From Methylobacterium currus (lineage in GTDB: Bacteria; Pseudomonadota; Alphaproteobacteria; Rhizobiales; Beijerinckiaceae), in contig NZ_CP028844.1 in the NCBI RefSeq assembly GCF_003058325.1, positions 722,001 through 786,000 of the forward strand: a DNA stretch of 64,000 nucleotides, given 5' to 3'. The translations under genes and the position numbers were made by a program. Of this stretch, positions 1-11,836 are shown one piece after another. The stretch's first letter is position 1; every line of letters starts with the position of its first letter. The notes beneath the pieces were generated by a model, which searched no databases, was not told the DNA's origin, and saw only the letters and a list, made by a program, of their open reading frames with translations.

Positions 1-56
1 GGCACTTCGAATTCTGCTGGGTCGCACTTCGATTGAGAGAGCAGAACGATTATCGT

Positions 57-1508
57 TCAAGCGGTGATTCGGTCGTCCAACACATGATGATATGTGCGGG
101 CTGTGCCTTTGCGCGTCCGCTTGGCCTCGTAGAGCGCCGTGTCGGCGCGGCGAAGGATTTCCGCTCGGCTCCGAGCCGCCGCACCGGACCAAGCGACCCC
201 AATCGTGCCGGTGACGTTCGCGATCTGCCCTAATCCATCCGCAACGATGTGAAGGTTGCGGAGCAGCTGCTGCACCAAGAGATCCAGAGCAGCTCGACTT
301 ACCGTTGAGGGAACTAGGACTGCGAACTCGTCACCCCCGAGCCGTGCCGGGAAGAACGAGCTCAGGTACTCTGCTCGCAACTGCTCTGCTACGCGGCGCA
401 GCACCTCGTCGCCTGCAGCGTGCCCCATCACGTCGTTCACGCCCTTGAAGCCGTCGAGGTCAATCAGCATCACTGCCAGTTCCGCGCCCGTCGCGTGGGC
501 GTCCCTCAGGCGGGCATCCAGGACGCGGTTGAACTCCGCTCGGTTAGGGAGCTGGGTGAGGTCGTCGGTACGGGCGAGGTGCTGCAGCTTCTCCTCCATG
601 CGATGCCGCTCCGTGATGTCCTGGATCAGGCCGACCAACGCGATGGGTTTGCCCTTCGACAGCTCAATCTCCCCCAGGCAGCGCACGCGCCGCTGGTGGC
701 CCCTGGCAGTCACGAGGTCGGCGTCCAGTTCAAACGGTTCACCTGTGTCGAGCGTGCGCCTCACCGCATCGAGGAAAGTGGTCCGGTCCAGTTCCGGGAT
801 GTAGCTCATGAGGTCGCCATTCGGTACACCTCCGCTGACGGGCAGCTCATGGATTGCGAAGACCCCATCCGACCAAGTCGCGGAGCGTCGCTCGAGGTCG
901 TAGCGCCACGACCCCATATCGGCCATTCGCTCGGCCCGCTTGAACTGACGCCGTTCGCGCTCGAGGTGCTCGACCATCAAGCGTCGATCCTCGGCAATTT
1001 CCGCGGCACGCAGGGCCACCATCCGCGCCTCGAACAGCGCCTCGGCCGCGCAGGCCAGATCCGAGAGGATTTCCACATCGGTGGCAGAGGGCTCGCGAGG
1101 CTCATCGTCCAGCACGCACAGCGTGCCGATGGTAACTGCATCACCGTTGGCCTGAGTGATGCGGACTGGGACCCCTGCGTAGTAGCGGATGTTGGGCGAG
1201 CCCGTGACGAACTGGCTCGCCGCGAAGCGAGGATCGAGCCTGGCGTCCGCCACGATCAGGGGCGCTTCCGTCTCGAACACGACAGGACAGAAAGCTCCCG
1301 CACGGGTCGTTTCGGGCGCCAGCGGCCCGCATCGCGCCTTGAACCACTGCCGTTCGGGGTCAATCAGCGTGATCGAGGACATGCGTGTGCCCAGCATGCG
1401 CTGGGCGAGTTTCGCCAGGGCGTCGAACTCGGGCTGTGGTGGAGTGTCGAGGAGCGCGATCTCGGCGAGCGCCTTCTGGCGCACCGCTTCCCGTTGTCTG
1501 TCCGACAT
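57..1508 (-). CDS. GAF-PAS-GGDEF diguanylate cyclase
   Basis: Predicted to make cyclic di-GMP from two GTP in response to a ligand. An N-terminal GAF domain (about residues 20-165) is followed by a PAS domain (about 190-310, ending in the usual LVGLIQDITER linker) and a C-terminal GGDEF domain (about 315-475). The active-site motif LGGDEFAVL is intact, as is the entry motif DDLTQLPNR. The RxxD inhibitory site expected five residues before GGDEF is absent (the sequence there is LSSFFPAR), so product inhibition of the usual kind is unlikely. No EAL domain follows and no transmembrane segment is seen, so the protein should be cytoplasmic. The 483-aa length is normal for this architecture. The signal it senses cannot be told from sequence. 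Confidence 0.9.
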   Translation of the reverse strand: MSDRQREAVRQKALAEIALLDTPPQPEFDALAKLAQRMLGTRMSSITLIDPERQWFKARCGPLAPETTRAGAFCPVVFETEAPLIVADARLDPRFAASQFVTGSPNIRYYAGVPVRITQANGDAVTIGTLCVLDDEPREPSATDVEILSDLACAAEALFEARMVALRAAEIAEDRRLMVEHLERERRQFKRAERMADMGSWRYDLERRSATWSDGVFAIHELPVSGGVPNGDLMSYIPELDRTTFLDAVRRTLDTGEPFELDADLVTARGHQRRVRCLGEIELSKGKPIALVGLIQDITERHRMEEKLQHLARTDDLTQLPNRAEFNRVLDARLRDAHATGAELAVMLIDLDGFKGVNDVMGHAAGDEVLRRVAEQLRAEYLSSFFPARLGGDEFAVLVPSTVSRAALDLLVQQLLRNLHIVADGLGQIANVTGTIGVAWSGAAARSRAEILRRADTALYEAKRTRKGTARTYHHVLDDRITA

Positions 1509-1622
1509 GCTGCCTCACCGCATTCCTCAGCCGGTGCTACATCGGCGGCAGTGAACGTCTCGTTTCTGACAGTTCCGACCAGGGGCAACCATTGGCGTGG
1601 TTAAGCCAATCGGGTTCTTAGC

Positions 1623-2102
1623 TTAAGACGGTCGGATACGGCCCCTGGAACAGCTCGCCATGGCCTCGCGTCGGAACAGGGTGCGCCAGCGGCGGCGCCG
1701 ATGCTCATCGCGGTCGTGCACCATGTGGCCGCGCTGACAGAATGCCGCCAGGTTGGCGTCCTCGTTGTTGGCCGTGTCGTGGTCGCGGTGGGCCGCCGCC
1801 AGTACCACCCTCGTGACACGGACCCGAGCGAGCAGATCATCGTCGCGCAGCCGCTGCCGGAGCCGGTGCCCCTGGCCGTCGCGCCAGTCCGAGATCTCGG
1901 CATCCCCCCGCCGGCCGTCGCCGAGGTGGAAGACCCGCTGCAGGAGCGGGCGGGCGCACTCCTCGCACCGGCCCCGCGCCCGGCGGAAGCGGATGGCGCC
2001 ACAGAGCTGTTGCCAGTCGATGGGGTAGAAGAAGCGGTGCTCCGGCCGGATCGGCACTCCTGCTTCCCGGATCAAAGAGTGGCATTCGAAGACGCCTATC
2101 AA
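1623..2102 (-). CDS. HNH-endonuclease-like small protein, zinc site damaged
   Basis: 159 aa. It has a CxxC pair (RCEEC, about residue 45) followed by a block resembling the HNH/zinc-finger core, with HRDHD, a following Asn-rich stretch and HMVHD. This arrangement is seen in short HNH-like proteins of alphaproteobacteria. In those relatives the second zinc knuckle normally reads CQRCH, whereas here it is CQRGH, so one of four predicted zinc ligands is lost. It may be a recently inactivated gene or a diverged one. The arginine-rich C-terminus could bind nucleic acid. Neighbouring genes give no functional hint. Family assignment rests on motif recall only. Confidence 0.55.
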   Translation of the reverse strand: MIGVFECHSLIREAGVPIRPEHRFFYPIDWQQLCGAIRFRRARGRCEECARPLLQRVFHLGDGRRGDAEISDWRDGQGHRLRQRLRDDDLLARVRVTRVVLAAAHRDHDTANNEDANLAAFCQRGHMVHDRDEHRRRRWRTLFRREAMASCSRGRIRPS

Positions 2103-2358
2103 CCTAAGCCGATAAGCTTGTTCGCCAGTGAATACTAATCTTGCCTCGCTGGCGTGAGTCGATTTTCCCCGAGCGCTCGTGCCGAAATCGATCGCACACC
2201 CCTTGGGGTCTGCCAGAAATGTAAAAGCAATACAATATGATGCTATGTGAGGTAATCTTATCGATATATTTTGCCGGATATTTACAAATTGTTAATACTA
2301 ACTTTGCCGAAACGTGTAAAATCACAAAATCCGATGCATCAATACAGGTAATATTCTG

Positions 2359-3105
2359 ATGACAAATTTCGACGATTTTGACGGAAAGATAGAAAAATTT
2401 AGATCAAGGGAACATAACAAAGTTAAAGCGGTCGATAATATCAAGCAGGAATTGAGGCGACCATCTTTGATTGCGATCGATCATCGGAATGTATTCCGTG
2501 ATTGTCTTTGCATATGTTTAAATAAAATTTTTACAGGCGACAAGATACTATCTTTTTTGTCAGTTGATGATCTATTTAAATCAGACTTTAATCTTATTGA
2601 AGGAGATCTGATAATTTTATACTGTGATATACGCGAAACTTTGCAAAAAAAGGCGGCGCGTGACGAGCTACTTTCGCGAGTGGGCCATGGTATTAATGTG
2701 GTTCTTATTTGCGAAGGTGATGATATTCGTGACGTGATGGGGTGTTTGGAAAACGGAGCACGTGGTTATATCCCCACCAGTGTCAGCCTGCAGGTGGCAA
2801 TTGAAGCAATACGACTAGTCCGTGCTGGCGGCATCTTCATTCCGGCAAACTCTCTGCTCCAATCCTATAGCTCCGCCTCTGATCTTGATCCACCGCGCCA
2901 GTTCACCCCACGACAGACTGACGTTTTGGGGCAGCTACAGAAAGGCAAATCGAATAAAATTATCGCCTTCGAACTCGAAATGAAAGAAAGCACCGTCAAG
3001 GTGCACGTGCGCAATATCATGCGAAGACTTGGTGTAACAAATAGGACAGAGGCCGTTGTCGAGATGCAGCAAAATTATAAGACAGATTATAAGAACTATA
3101 AATAA
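2359..3105 (+). CDS. LuxR-type DNA-binding response regulator, AT-rich
   Basis: 248 aa. The C-terminus is a clear LuxR/FixJ helix-turn-helix (FTPRQTDVLGQLQKGKSNK, then KESTVKVHVRNIMRRLGV and NRTEAV). The N-terminal 130 residues resemble a receiver domain, but the acidic pocket is poor (AIDHRN instead of a DD pair), and the strand-3 region reads LIILYCDIRE, so phosphorylation is doubtful. Codon use and base composition are strikingly AT-rich compared with both neighbours, as is the 250 bp upstream, which suggests acquisition from outside or very low expression. No partner sensor kinase is adjacent. Confidence 0.8.
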   Translation: MTNFDDFDGKIEKFRSREHNKVKAVDNIKQELRRPSLIAIDHRNVFRDCLCICLNKIFTGDKILSFLSVDDLFKSDFNLIEGDLIILYCDIRETLQKKAARDELLSRVGHGINVVLICEGDDIRDVMGCLENGARGYIPTSVSLQVAIEAIRLVRAGGIFIPANSLLQSYSSASDLDPPRQFTPRQTDVLGQLQKGKSNKIIAFELEMKESTVKVHVRNIMRRLGVTNRTEAVVEMQQNYKTDYKNYK

Positions 3106-3147
3106 TGCAAGGTGAATTCATTATATTGATTCAAGAGACAAAAATTA

Positions 3148-3399
3148 TGCCAAACCGACAGGATTTATATAAAAATCCCAACGGGGATTACGGATACCTC
3201 GGGCGAGAACCAGGGAGATGGCAGAACGTTCATCATCCATCAGCCCAACGGCTCGTCGGATGGCCGGCAGGTCGTCGTGGTCCGGCACAACCTCATGGGC
3301 GAGGGCGCTCAGGCCTTGGTGGCCGGTAGCATGACCGGGGGGCTCGCTCTCGTATGCGGTCCGGAGGGTAGGGGTGAATTCAGCCGATGCACCCTGTAG
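3148..3399 (+). pseudogene. Small ORF remnant ended by IS21 insertion
   Basis: From about 3184 a reading frame with strongly GC-rich third positions runs to the left end of the IS21 element. It includes TDTSGENQGDGRTFIIHQP and ALVAGSMTGGLALVCGPEG. There is no good start codon in that frame: an ATG at 3148 opens a different frame (MPNRQDLYKNPNGD), so a one-base frameshift near 3180 is likely. The IS begins at 3395 and supplies the stop TAG at 3397. If the element and one target copy are removed, the frame would instead end CTP and stop at 7522-7524, so the insertion hit the very last codons. Function unknown. Confidence 0.35.
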
Positions 3400-3452
3400 G
3401 CGCCGATGTGAAACTGACCCAGTCGCCGACTGAACCCTGACCCAGGCCGTAG

Positions 3453-3899
<447 letters not shown>

Positions 3900-4028
3900 T
3901 GATTGTGGGCATCGAAAATTCCCTGGTCGGTGCCCTGGCCCGTAGGGTCGCGACGCCCCGCGCCCTCTCGGGCTTTTCCATCCTCAGCCACCATGCCTGC
4001 CGATACCGATCGGCTGGGAGCGACGAGG

Positions 4029-5290
4029 ATGGTTCTGCTGGGAGAACTCGTCATGATCTTGGACCTGCACCGACAGGGCCTGTCCGTCTCCGCCATCGCC
4101 CGCCGGACCGGCCGCGATCCGAAGACGATCCGCAAGTACATCGAGCGCGGCCTCGAGCCGCCGGCCTACGGCCCGCGTCAGCCCGGCCGCCCGAGCAAGC
4201 TCGCGCCCTATCTCGATTATCTGCGCGAGCGGATCACCGCCTTCCCCGACCTGAGTGCCGTGCGCCTGACCCGCGAGTTGCGCGAGCGCGGCTACACCGG
4301 TGCCTACACCGCGGTGAAGCGGTTCGCCGCCGCGATCCGGCCGCCCGAGGCCAAGCCCTACGAGGTCCGCTTCGAGACCCCGGCCGGCCAGCAGGCGCAG
4401 GTCGACTTCGCCCGCTTCCTCGTCACCTTCACGGATGCGCCGGACACGACCTGCATCGTCTGGCTGTTCTCGCTGGTGCTCGGCCATTCCCGGCACATCG
4501 AGGCGCGCTTCGTCCTGCATCAGGACCTGCAAACGCTGCTGCGCTGTCACATGCAGGCCTTCACCGCGATCGGCGGCGTGCCGATCGAGATCCTCTACGA
4601 TCGCATGAAGACGGCGGTCACCGGCGAGGATGCGGACGGCCACATCGTCTACAACCGATCCCTGCTGGCACTCGCCCAGCACTACGGATTCCTGCCGCGC
4701 GCCTGCCGCCCGTACCGGGCCAAGACCAAGGGGAAGGTCGAGCGACCGTTCTCCTACATCCGCCAGGACTTCTTCCTCGCACGTTCCTTCCGCGACCTCG
4801 ACGACCTCAACCGCCAGCTTCGGAGCTGGCTCGATACCGTCGCCAACGTCCGCTTGCACGGCACCACGCAGCGGATCGTCTCGGAAGCCTTCGCCGCCGA
4901 GCGGCCCGAGTTGCAGCCCTTGCCGGCTCTGCCCTTCGACGCTCTGCTCACGCTGGAGCGGCGCGTCAGCCACGATGGCCTCGTCTCGATCGGTGGCAAC
5001 TATTACAGCGTACCGGATCGGACCCGGCGCGTCGTCGAGGTGCATCAGTTGCCCGACACGATCCGCATCCTCGATGGTGGCCGGCTCGTCGCGAGCCATC
5101 CGATCCTGGAGGGACGACGGCAGTACCGCATCGACCCCGACCATCGGCAAGGCACGGCCGCTCGGGCCATGCGCCACGGCCATCCCGACAGTCTGCCGAT
5201 CGGCCGCCATGGCGATCACGTCGCCCGGCGCTCGCTGGCTGTCTACCAGGCAGTCGGCGAACGGCTCGCCGGCGGGATCGGAGGCCAGCG

Positions 5291-5294
<4 letters not shown>
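4029..5294 (+). CDS. istA: IS21 transposase IstA
   Basis: 421 aa from the ATG at 4029, whose product starts like other IstA proteins (MVLLGELVMILDLHRQGLS). An in-frame ATG at 3993 is an alternative. It has an N-terminal helix-turn-helix (VSAIARRTGRDPKTIRKYI), an rve-type DDE catalytic core (first Asp in QAQVDFARF, second region IEILYDRMK, and the KTKGKVERPFSYIRQ segment with the catalytic Glu), and a C-terminal Mu-type beta-barrel (GGNYYSVPD). It catalyses strand cutting and joining at the element ends together with IstB. The stop overlaps the istB start by ATGA, indicating translational coupling. Confidence 0.93.
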
Positions 5295-7449
<2,155 letters not shown>

Positions 7450-7527
7450 GGGGTGGGTCAGGTTACGATCGGCGACAAACCCAAAGGTGGGTCAGACTTC
7501 AATCGGCGTTGACACACCCCATGAGGG

Positions 7528-7803
7528 GTGTTCCTGCGATCAGTTGCGGGGCGCGTTCGCGGCTCCGCGCTGCGGGGCTCGGCGTCGGGACGGGGCACAT
7601 GCCGGGCATCCACCGGGGGCACCAGCACGGGCGCCAGGACCCCCGAGGGCCGGGAGCGAGCTACGCGGGCGAACTGGAAGCATGGGGCGCGGTGCACGGC
7701 ACGAGCGATCGCACTCCGGCGAATGATCGCGAAGGCGGGCCGGGATCTGGGAGAGATGGTCAGGGCGGCAGAAGCGGCGATGGATGGCCGGCAGGGCCAA
7801 TAG
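7528..7803 (+). pseudogene. Degraded small protein with HGG/STGxxTPEG-type motif
   Basis: The middle of this stretch encodes GGTSTGARTPEGRERATRA, followed by NWKHG and ALRRMIAKAGRDL. This resembles a common short alphaproteobacterial protein family with a Cys-rich 'CRMHGG' knuckle followed by STGPRTPEG and a WKHG helix. Here the knuckle reads CRASTGG, and the Cys-Gly-Ala-Arg start of the family appears in another frame (PRCGARRRDG), so at least one frameshift is likely. It starts right at the right border of the outer IS21. Function of the family is unknown to me. Confidence 0.4.
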
Positions 7804-8018
7804 CAGGACTGCGCTCACGATCACCGGACCCAGGAGACAGGGGCTACGGGCTGAAGCCCGATCTATTATCGCTGTGTCTTGCAGAGCGCTTCGGCAGCTG
7901 TACGACACGGGGGCCGTCAGCCGGGTACGACTGGTACTATGTGCCTACAGGTCTCAAGGGAATGCCCAGCAAGCCGATGTCGGCCGCTGGGCTTCAGGCA
8001 TCCCTCGATCAGGTGAGC

Positions 8019-8666
8019 CTACGGGCAGGGATGCCTCTGCCCATCGTTGCCGAGGTAGGTGCCGCTGGCCCTGTCATAGGACCGGAAGCGTTGGATGCAG
8101 TAGTTCACCTGATCGGCATCGGACGTGACCTCGGTCGCAGCAGGCGCGTAGCCCTCGTCGAACCCGCCGTATCCGGCCGGCGCATAGCCATCACCATAGT
8201 ACCCGGTATCATAGCCGCCGTACCCGTAGCCCAACCCTCCAGCGGCCAGGCCAAGCCCGAGGCCCACGCCTAACCCGGCAGCTCCGTACCCGTAGCCCCG
8301 TCCGCGGTAGTAGCCACCTCGATTGCCGGCGTACCCGCGCCCGTTAAAGCCGCCAACGGCAGGACGGACGCCACCAGCTGCGACGGCACCAACTCCACGT
8401 TGACCACCGACAGCAAGCCCCGAGCCGCCAGCAGCGCCACGGAAGCCACCCGGACCTCCGCCGCCGCGGAAGCCGCCCGCCGCGAGCCCAGAACCACCTC
8501 GGAAGCCGCCACCCGCGCCTCCGATGCGCGCACCACCAAATCCGCCGCCGCCGGTGCCGAAGCCGCCACCCCGGAACCCTCCTCCGCCGGGACGAGCATC
8601 GGCTGTCGCCGGGAGGAGAGCAAACGCAGCAGCCACGGTCGCTGCAGTGAGGAGAGCATGTTTCAT
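8019..8666 (-). CDS. Secreted glycine-rich protein with C-terminal BA14K motif
   Basis: 215 aa. The start is placed at the ATG at 8666, giving a Sec signal peptide (MKHALLTAATVAAAFALLP, cleavage near ADA). Then come about 120 residues of Gly/Arg/Ala low-complexity repeats (GGGFRGG, GGYYRGRGYGYG). The C-terminus (YCIQRFRSYDRASGTYLGN, ending DGQRHPCP) is the BA14K signature with two cysteines. BA14K proteins were first described as Brucella immunoreactive, lectin-like surface proteins; the role here is unknown. A longer frame to 8840 exists but would bury the signal peptide. Confidence 0.8.
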   Translation of the reverse strand: MKHALLTAATVAAAFALLPATADARPGGGGFRGGGFGTGGGGFGGARIGGAGGGFRGGSGLAAGGFRGGGGPGGFRGAAGGSGLAVGGQRGVGAVAAGGVRPAVGGFNGRGYAGNRGGYYRGRGYGYGAAGLGVGLGLGLAAGGLGYGYGGYDTGYYGDGYAPAGYGGFDEGYAPAATEVTSDADQVNYCIQRFRSYDRASGTYLGNDGQRHPCP

Positions 8667-8900
8667 CGGATCTGTCCGTGGTGAGAGAAGCCTCTCAGAC
8701 TCAGTAAACTTCCCCCGGGCGCTTTCGGTCCATGCTCGCGACAATTCTGCTCGCACGAGAGATGGCTCAGAACGGCGCAGCTTGAACGCAGGATCGTATC
8801 TGACACCTCTCATGCAATACGCCACGCAACACAGATGCAATGGTTAAGCTCTACACGCCCCTCGTCGACGGTCGCTCGAGGCCGCAAGGGGGATAGAACG

Positions 8901-9074
8901 ATGCTGCCCATCATTCGGATCATTGTCGCCGGGGCCATCCTGAGCGGGTGGACTCATCTTGGTCCTGCCAAAGCGGCCCATATCGTTCCAACGGGTGCAT
9001 CAAACCAGACGGTCAATTCCGCTCCTGTGGCTGAGAACTGCTGTCCGCTGCGGGCCTGGCCGTATATCGGCTGA
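8901..9074 (+). CDS. Small secreted protein, hypothetical
   Basis: 57 aa. It begins MLPIIRIIVAGAILSGWTH, a plausible signal peptide with cleavage near AKA, leaving about 33 residues containing a CC pair (AENCCPLRAWPYIG). A weak purine stretch (GGGGGATAG) precedes the ATG. It is too short and unremarkable for family assignment, and could be a truncated remnant since coding-like composition continues a little past the stop. Confidence 0.4.
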   Translation: MLPIIRIIVAGAILSGWTHLGPAKAAHIVPTGASNQTVNSAPVAENCCPLRAWPYIG

Positions 9075-9177
9075 AGCTGACTGCAGGTCGAGACCGCTGC
9101 AGGGTCGTCAGCAGCTATCTCCCACTTGATGGGCGGCGTGGCCGGCTGCAGGTGGGCGAGGCTGATCCGACGCCTAG

Positions 9178-10522
9178 CAGGCTGCTGAAAAAGGGGCTTG
9201 TCGCTTTGATGCCTGGCTTGGCGCCGTTTGGTTTGCTGGTTTTCGCCTTGCACCGGCGTTGCGGTGGCTCGTCGTGCCGGGCTCAACCGCTGCGCTGGGG
9301 CAGGGTTCGGCTGCGTTGAGCAAGAGGCGGCACCGTTCTGTCGTCAGGCGGTCGCTTACGCTCCGAGGAGTTTTGGCAGCCGCACGAGGTTGAAGGCTGC
9401 GGCTGTGAAGGTGAAGGCCATGTCGATCCGCTCCCGCCCGCGGACCCGGATGCGGCCGATCAGGCCGATCTCCTTGCTCCAGCCGAAGCTTTCCTCGATC
9501 CGCTTGCGGATCGTCTGGCTGATCGCATAGCCGGGCTGGCGTGTGGTGCGTCCGTCGATGGCGGAGCGGCGTCCCGCCGTGTTGCAGGCCACGTGCGGCG
9601 TCACCGCCATGGCGCGCAGTTCGTTCACGAAGTCCGCGGCGTCGTAACCTTTGTCGGCGCCCAGGGTGACGCGGGTGGGACGGTTGGCCCGTTTCTCGAT
9701 CATCGCCAGGGCCGCGACGCGCTCGGCCTGCCCCGTCGCCTGGGTCACGCAGCCATCGACGATCAGCCCATTGCGGTTCTCCATGAGCGCATGACCCATG
9801 AAGCAGAGCTTGGCTTCCTTGCCCTGACCCTTGCGGTAGAGCCGCGCCTGGGGGTCAGTGCTGCTCTGATGAGTGTCGTTGGACAGGCTCTTGCCGCGAA
9901 AGTCGACGTCGGGATTGCGCCCGCCTGCCGGGGGATCAGGCGGGTCGGAGGGCGCAATGTCCTTGGGCTTGAGGCTCTTCATCGAGGCCCAAGCCTGGAT
10001 CAAGGTGCCATCGACGGTGAAATGATCCTGCGACAGCAGCCGCTTGACGCGCGGGATCGCCAGCACGGCGCTCAGGAAGGCGGCGGCCACGCTGCCGCCC
10101 AGCAGCCGATCGCGGTTCTTGGAGAAGGTGGAGGCATCCCAGACGGGATCGTCGATGCCGAGGCCGACGAACCAGCGGAACAGCAGGTCGAAGTCGAGGC
10201 GCTCCATCAACTGTCGCTCGGAGCGCACGGAGTAGAATGCCTGGAGCAGCATGGCGCGCAGGAGTTGCTCGGGTGGGATCGAGGGGCGGCCAATCTGCGA
10301 GTAGATCTCCGAGAACTGCCCGTCGAGCGTCGTGAGCGCCTCGTCGACCAAAGTTCGGATCGTTCTCAGGGGATGGTCAGGCCGAATGCGGCGCTCGAGA
10401 TCCACGTAGGAGAACAGCGAGCTGCTTCGGAGATCCTGACCACGCACTGAAAACTCTCCCGATGATCCCAGAAGAGTGAATCACGCTTCTGCCGACAGGC
10501 GAAGCCCTTTTTCAGCAGCCTG
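9178..10522 (-). mobile_element. IS5-type insertion sequence
   Basis: Bounded by inverted repeats: left CAGGCTGCTGAAAAAGGGGC and right (reverse complement) CAGGCTGCTGAAAAAGGGCT, with 18 or more matching bases. CTAG flanks both ends (9174-9177 and 10523-10526), the palindromic YTAR-type target duplication known for IS5-group elements. It contains one transposase gene on the minus strand. Length is 1345 bp. It appears complete and potentially active. Confidence 0.85.
9356..10447 (-). CDS. IS5-family DDE transposase
   Basis: 363 aa. It opens with the DUF772-like N-terminal domain (YVDLERRIRPDHPLRTIRTL, then GRPSIPPEQLLRAMLLQ). The DDE core has the first Asp in SQDHFTVDGTLIQAWAS, the second in TLGADKGYDAADFV and the Glu in RKRIEESFGWSKEIGL. 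It is full length with no frameshift and fills most of its element. It catalyses cut-and-paste movement of the surrounding IS. Confidence 0.92.
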   Translation of the reverse strand: MRGQDLRSSSLFSYVDLERRIRPDHPLRTIRTLVDEALTTLDGQFSEIYSQIGRPSIPPEQLLRAMLLQAFYSVRSERQLMERLDFDLLFRWFVGLGIDDPVWDASTFSKNRDRLLGGSVAAAFLSAVLAIPRVKRLLSQDHFTVDGTLIQAWASMKSLKPKDIAPSDPPDPPAGGRNPDVDFRGKSLSNDTHQSSTDPQARLYRKGQGKEAKLCFMGHALMENRNGLIVDGCVTQATGQAERVAALAMIEKRANRPTRVTLGADKGYDAADFVNELRAMAVTPHVACNTAGRRSAIDGRTTRQPGYAISQTIRKRIEESFGWSKEIGLIGRIRVRGRERIDMAFTFTAAAFNLVRLPKLLGA

Positions 10523-10635
10523 CTAGATAGGCTGTTACTCGCCAATCGGAGGATGGAATGGCCGGAAAAGCTCGTAGACGCCCCTCGTGGAGGCGGAACC
10601 GCTCGGGCCTCCCCACGCCGCAGGGCGCGAAGTTC

Positions 10636-10779
10636 ATGACCATTGAGCAGCGCCTGAACAGCGCGCAGAAGGGCGGTCTGCTGTCCCGGGCCGGTGATGT
10701 CGCGACCAGTGCGCTCAAACGGGTGGCGAAAACGGTGAGGCGGACGAGCAAGGCCGTGACCGAAGCCGTCTCCGGCTGA
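10636..10779 (+). CDS. Small basic protein, hypothetical
   Basis: 47 aa from the ATG at 10636 (MTIEQRLNSAQKGGLLSRAG), or 73 aa if an upstream ATG at 10558 is used. It is a lysine/arginine-rich amphipathic helix with no cysteines. It lies just outside the IS5-type element, so its promoter may be element-derived. No family recognised; it could be chance. Confidence 0.3.
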   Translation: MTIEQRLNSAQKGGLLSRAGDVATSALKRVAKTVRRTSKAVTEAVSG

Positions 10780-10888
10780 AATCAATCTAGGCGATCTGTC
10801 CCGATCGCCCTTCATCTGCGGTGAACGCGGGGCGGCCGTCAGAGCCGCCTCGCCCTAGTCAGGGGGGCTGGCGGCGCCCTCACTCATC

Positions 10889-11737
10889 CTATGAGGCTTC
10901 CCGCGATGCCGGCATGGCGTCGATGAACGCGTCCAGGTCGACGCGGCGGATGAGGCGGACGCGATCGATCATGCGCTCACAACTCGACGCAATCTCTCCC
11001 GGCGCTTCGAGCGGAACGAGGTGGCCGATGCCGGAGATCGTTGTGATCGTCGCAGACGGCAGGTGCTCGGCAAAAATCGGCTTCAAAATGGCTCCCCGTT
11101 CGACTTGGTCGTGCTCCGCCAGGACGATCTCGACGGGTACCTCCAGCCCTGTCAGGGCCGCAGTGATATCCACCGTCATGCCGTGGTCGGGCCAGTACCG
11201 TTTGGCCCCGGCGTCGCCGCTCAGCGTGTCTCGGATGACCTGCTCCCGACACGCGTCGTCGAGCGCCGAACCGCTTAGAACTTGAAGAGCCTCCAGCACG
11301 CCGCCCCGCGACTGGTACGAAGCCAGCATGCCAGCCCTGACCGCCGGCGGAACTTGCATTGGAGTCGGCGGTGCCGGCGCCACGAGCACCATGCCAGCCA
11401 GACCGAGGGGCCGGCGACCGGCTAACAGTTGAGCTACCTTGCCGCCCATGGAGTGCCCGACCACAATATATTGCCTGATGCCGAGCGCCGTTACCGTATC
11501 GACGATGTCGTCGGACAGCGCGTCCAAATCATAGCGGCCATCCAAGGCGCGTGAGCCACCCCATCCGCGCTGGTTGATGACGACCTTCCGCCCGGTGATG
11601 GGCAAATGCGAGATGACCGCGTCCCATGTACGGGCCGAGCCGCCCCAGTAATGCAGCAAGACGAGCGCCGGCTCGGTTTGTCCGGCATCATCGATGAGGA
11701 GGTCCGCGCCTCTCGTCCGGATCGTTCGTGACGCCAT
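10889..11737 (-). CDS. Alpha/beta-hydrolase
   Basis: 282 aa. Start at ATG 11737, preceded by GGAGCGG. The open frame continues upstream, but that part overlaps the divergent LysR gene. Classic fold: oxyanion segment LLHYWGGSARTW, nucleophile elbow VVGHSMGGKVAQ (Ser about residue 100), acid in IVLAEHDQVE, and catalytic His in ISGIGHLVPLEAP near the C-terminus. No signal peptide, so cytoplasmic. Substrate is unknown; the fold covers esterases, epoxide hydrolases and C-C hydrolases. It is divergently arranged with a LysR gene 99 bp away, the usual layout for a LysR-controlled target. Confidence 0.85.
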   Translation of the reverse strand: MASRTIRTRGADLLIDDAGQTEPALVLLHYWGGSARTWDAVISHLPITGRKVVINQRGWGGSRALDGRYDLDALSDDIVDTVTALGIRQYIVVGHSMGGKVAQLLAGRRPLGLAGMVLVAPAPPTPMQVPPAVRAGMLASYQSRGGVLEALQVLSGSALDDACREQVIRDTLSGDAGAKRYWPDHGMTVDITAALTGLEVPVEIVLAEHDQVERGAILKPIFAEHLPSATITTISGIGHLVPLEAPGEIASSCERMIDRVRLIRRVDLDAFIDAMPASREAS

Positions 11738-11836
11738 TGCTCCGCTCCATGCTCGATCACGAGGCGGAGGGTATTTGTTCACAGGCCGCCCTATAATCCC
11801 GATGTAAGATGGCTCACTCCGAAGCAGCATTTCGCA

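Noticed and set aside
3905..5290. Apparent 750-aa reading frame starting at 3905 and running into inner istB
   Set aside because: Only the part from 5291 is IstB; the earlier part is an arginine-rich out-of-frame reading of istA.
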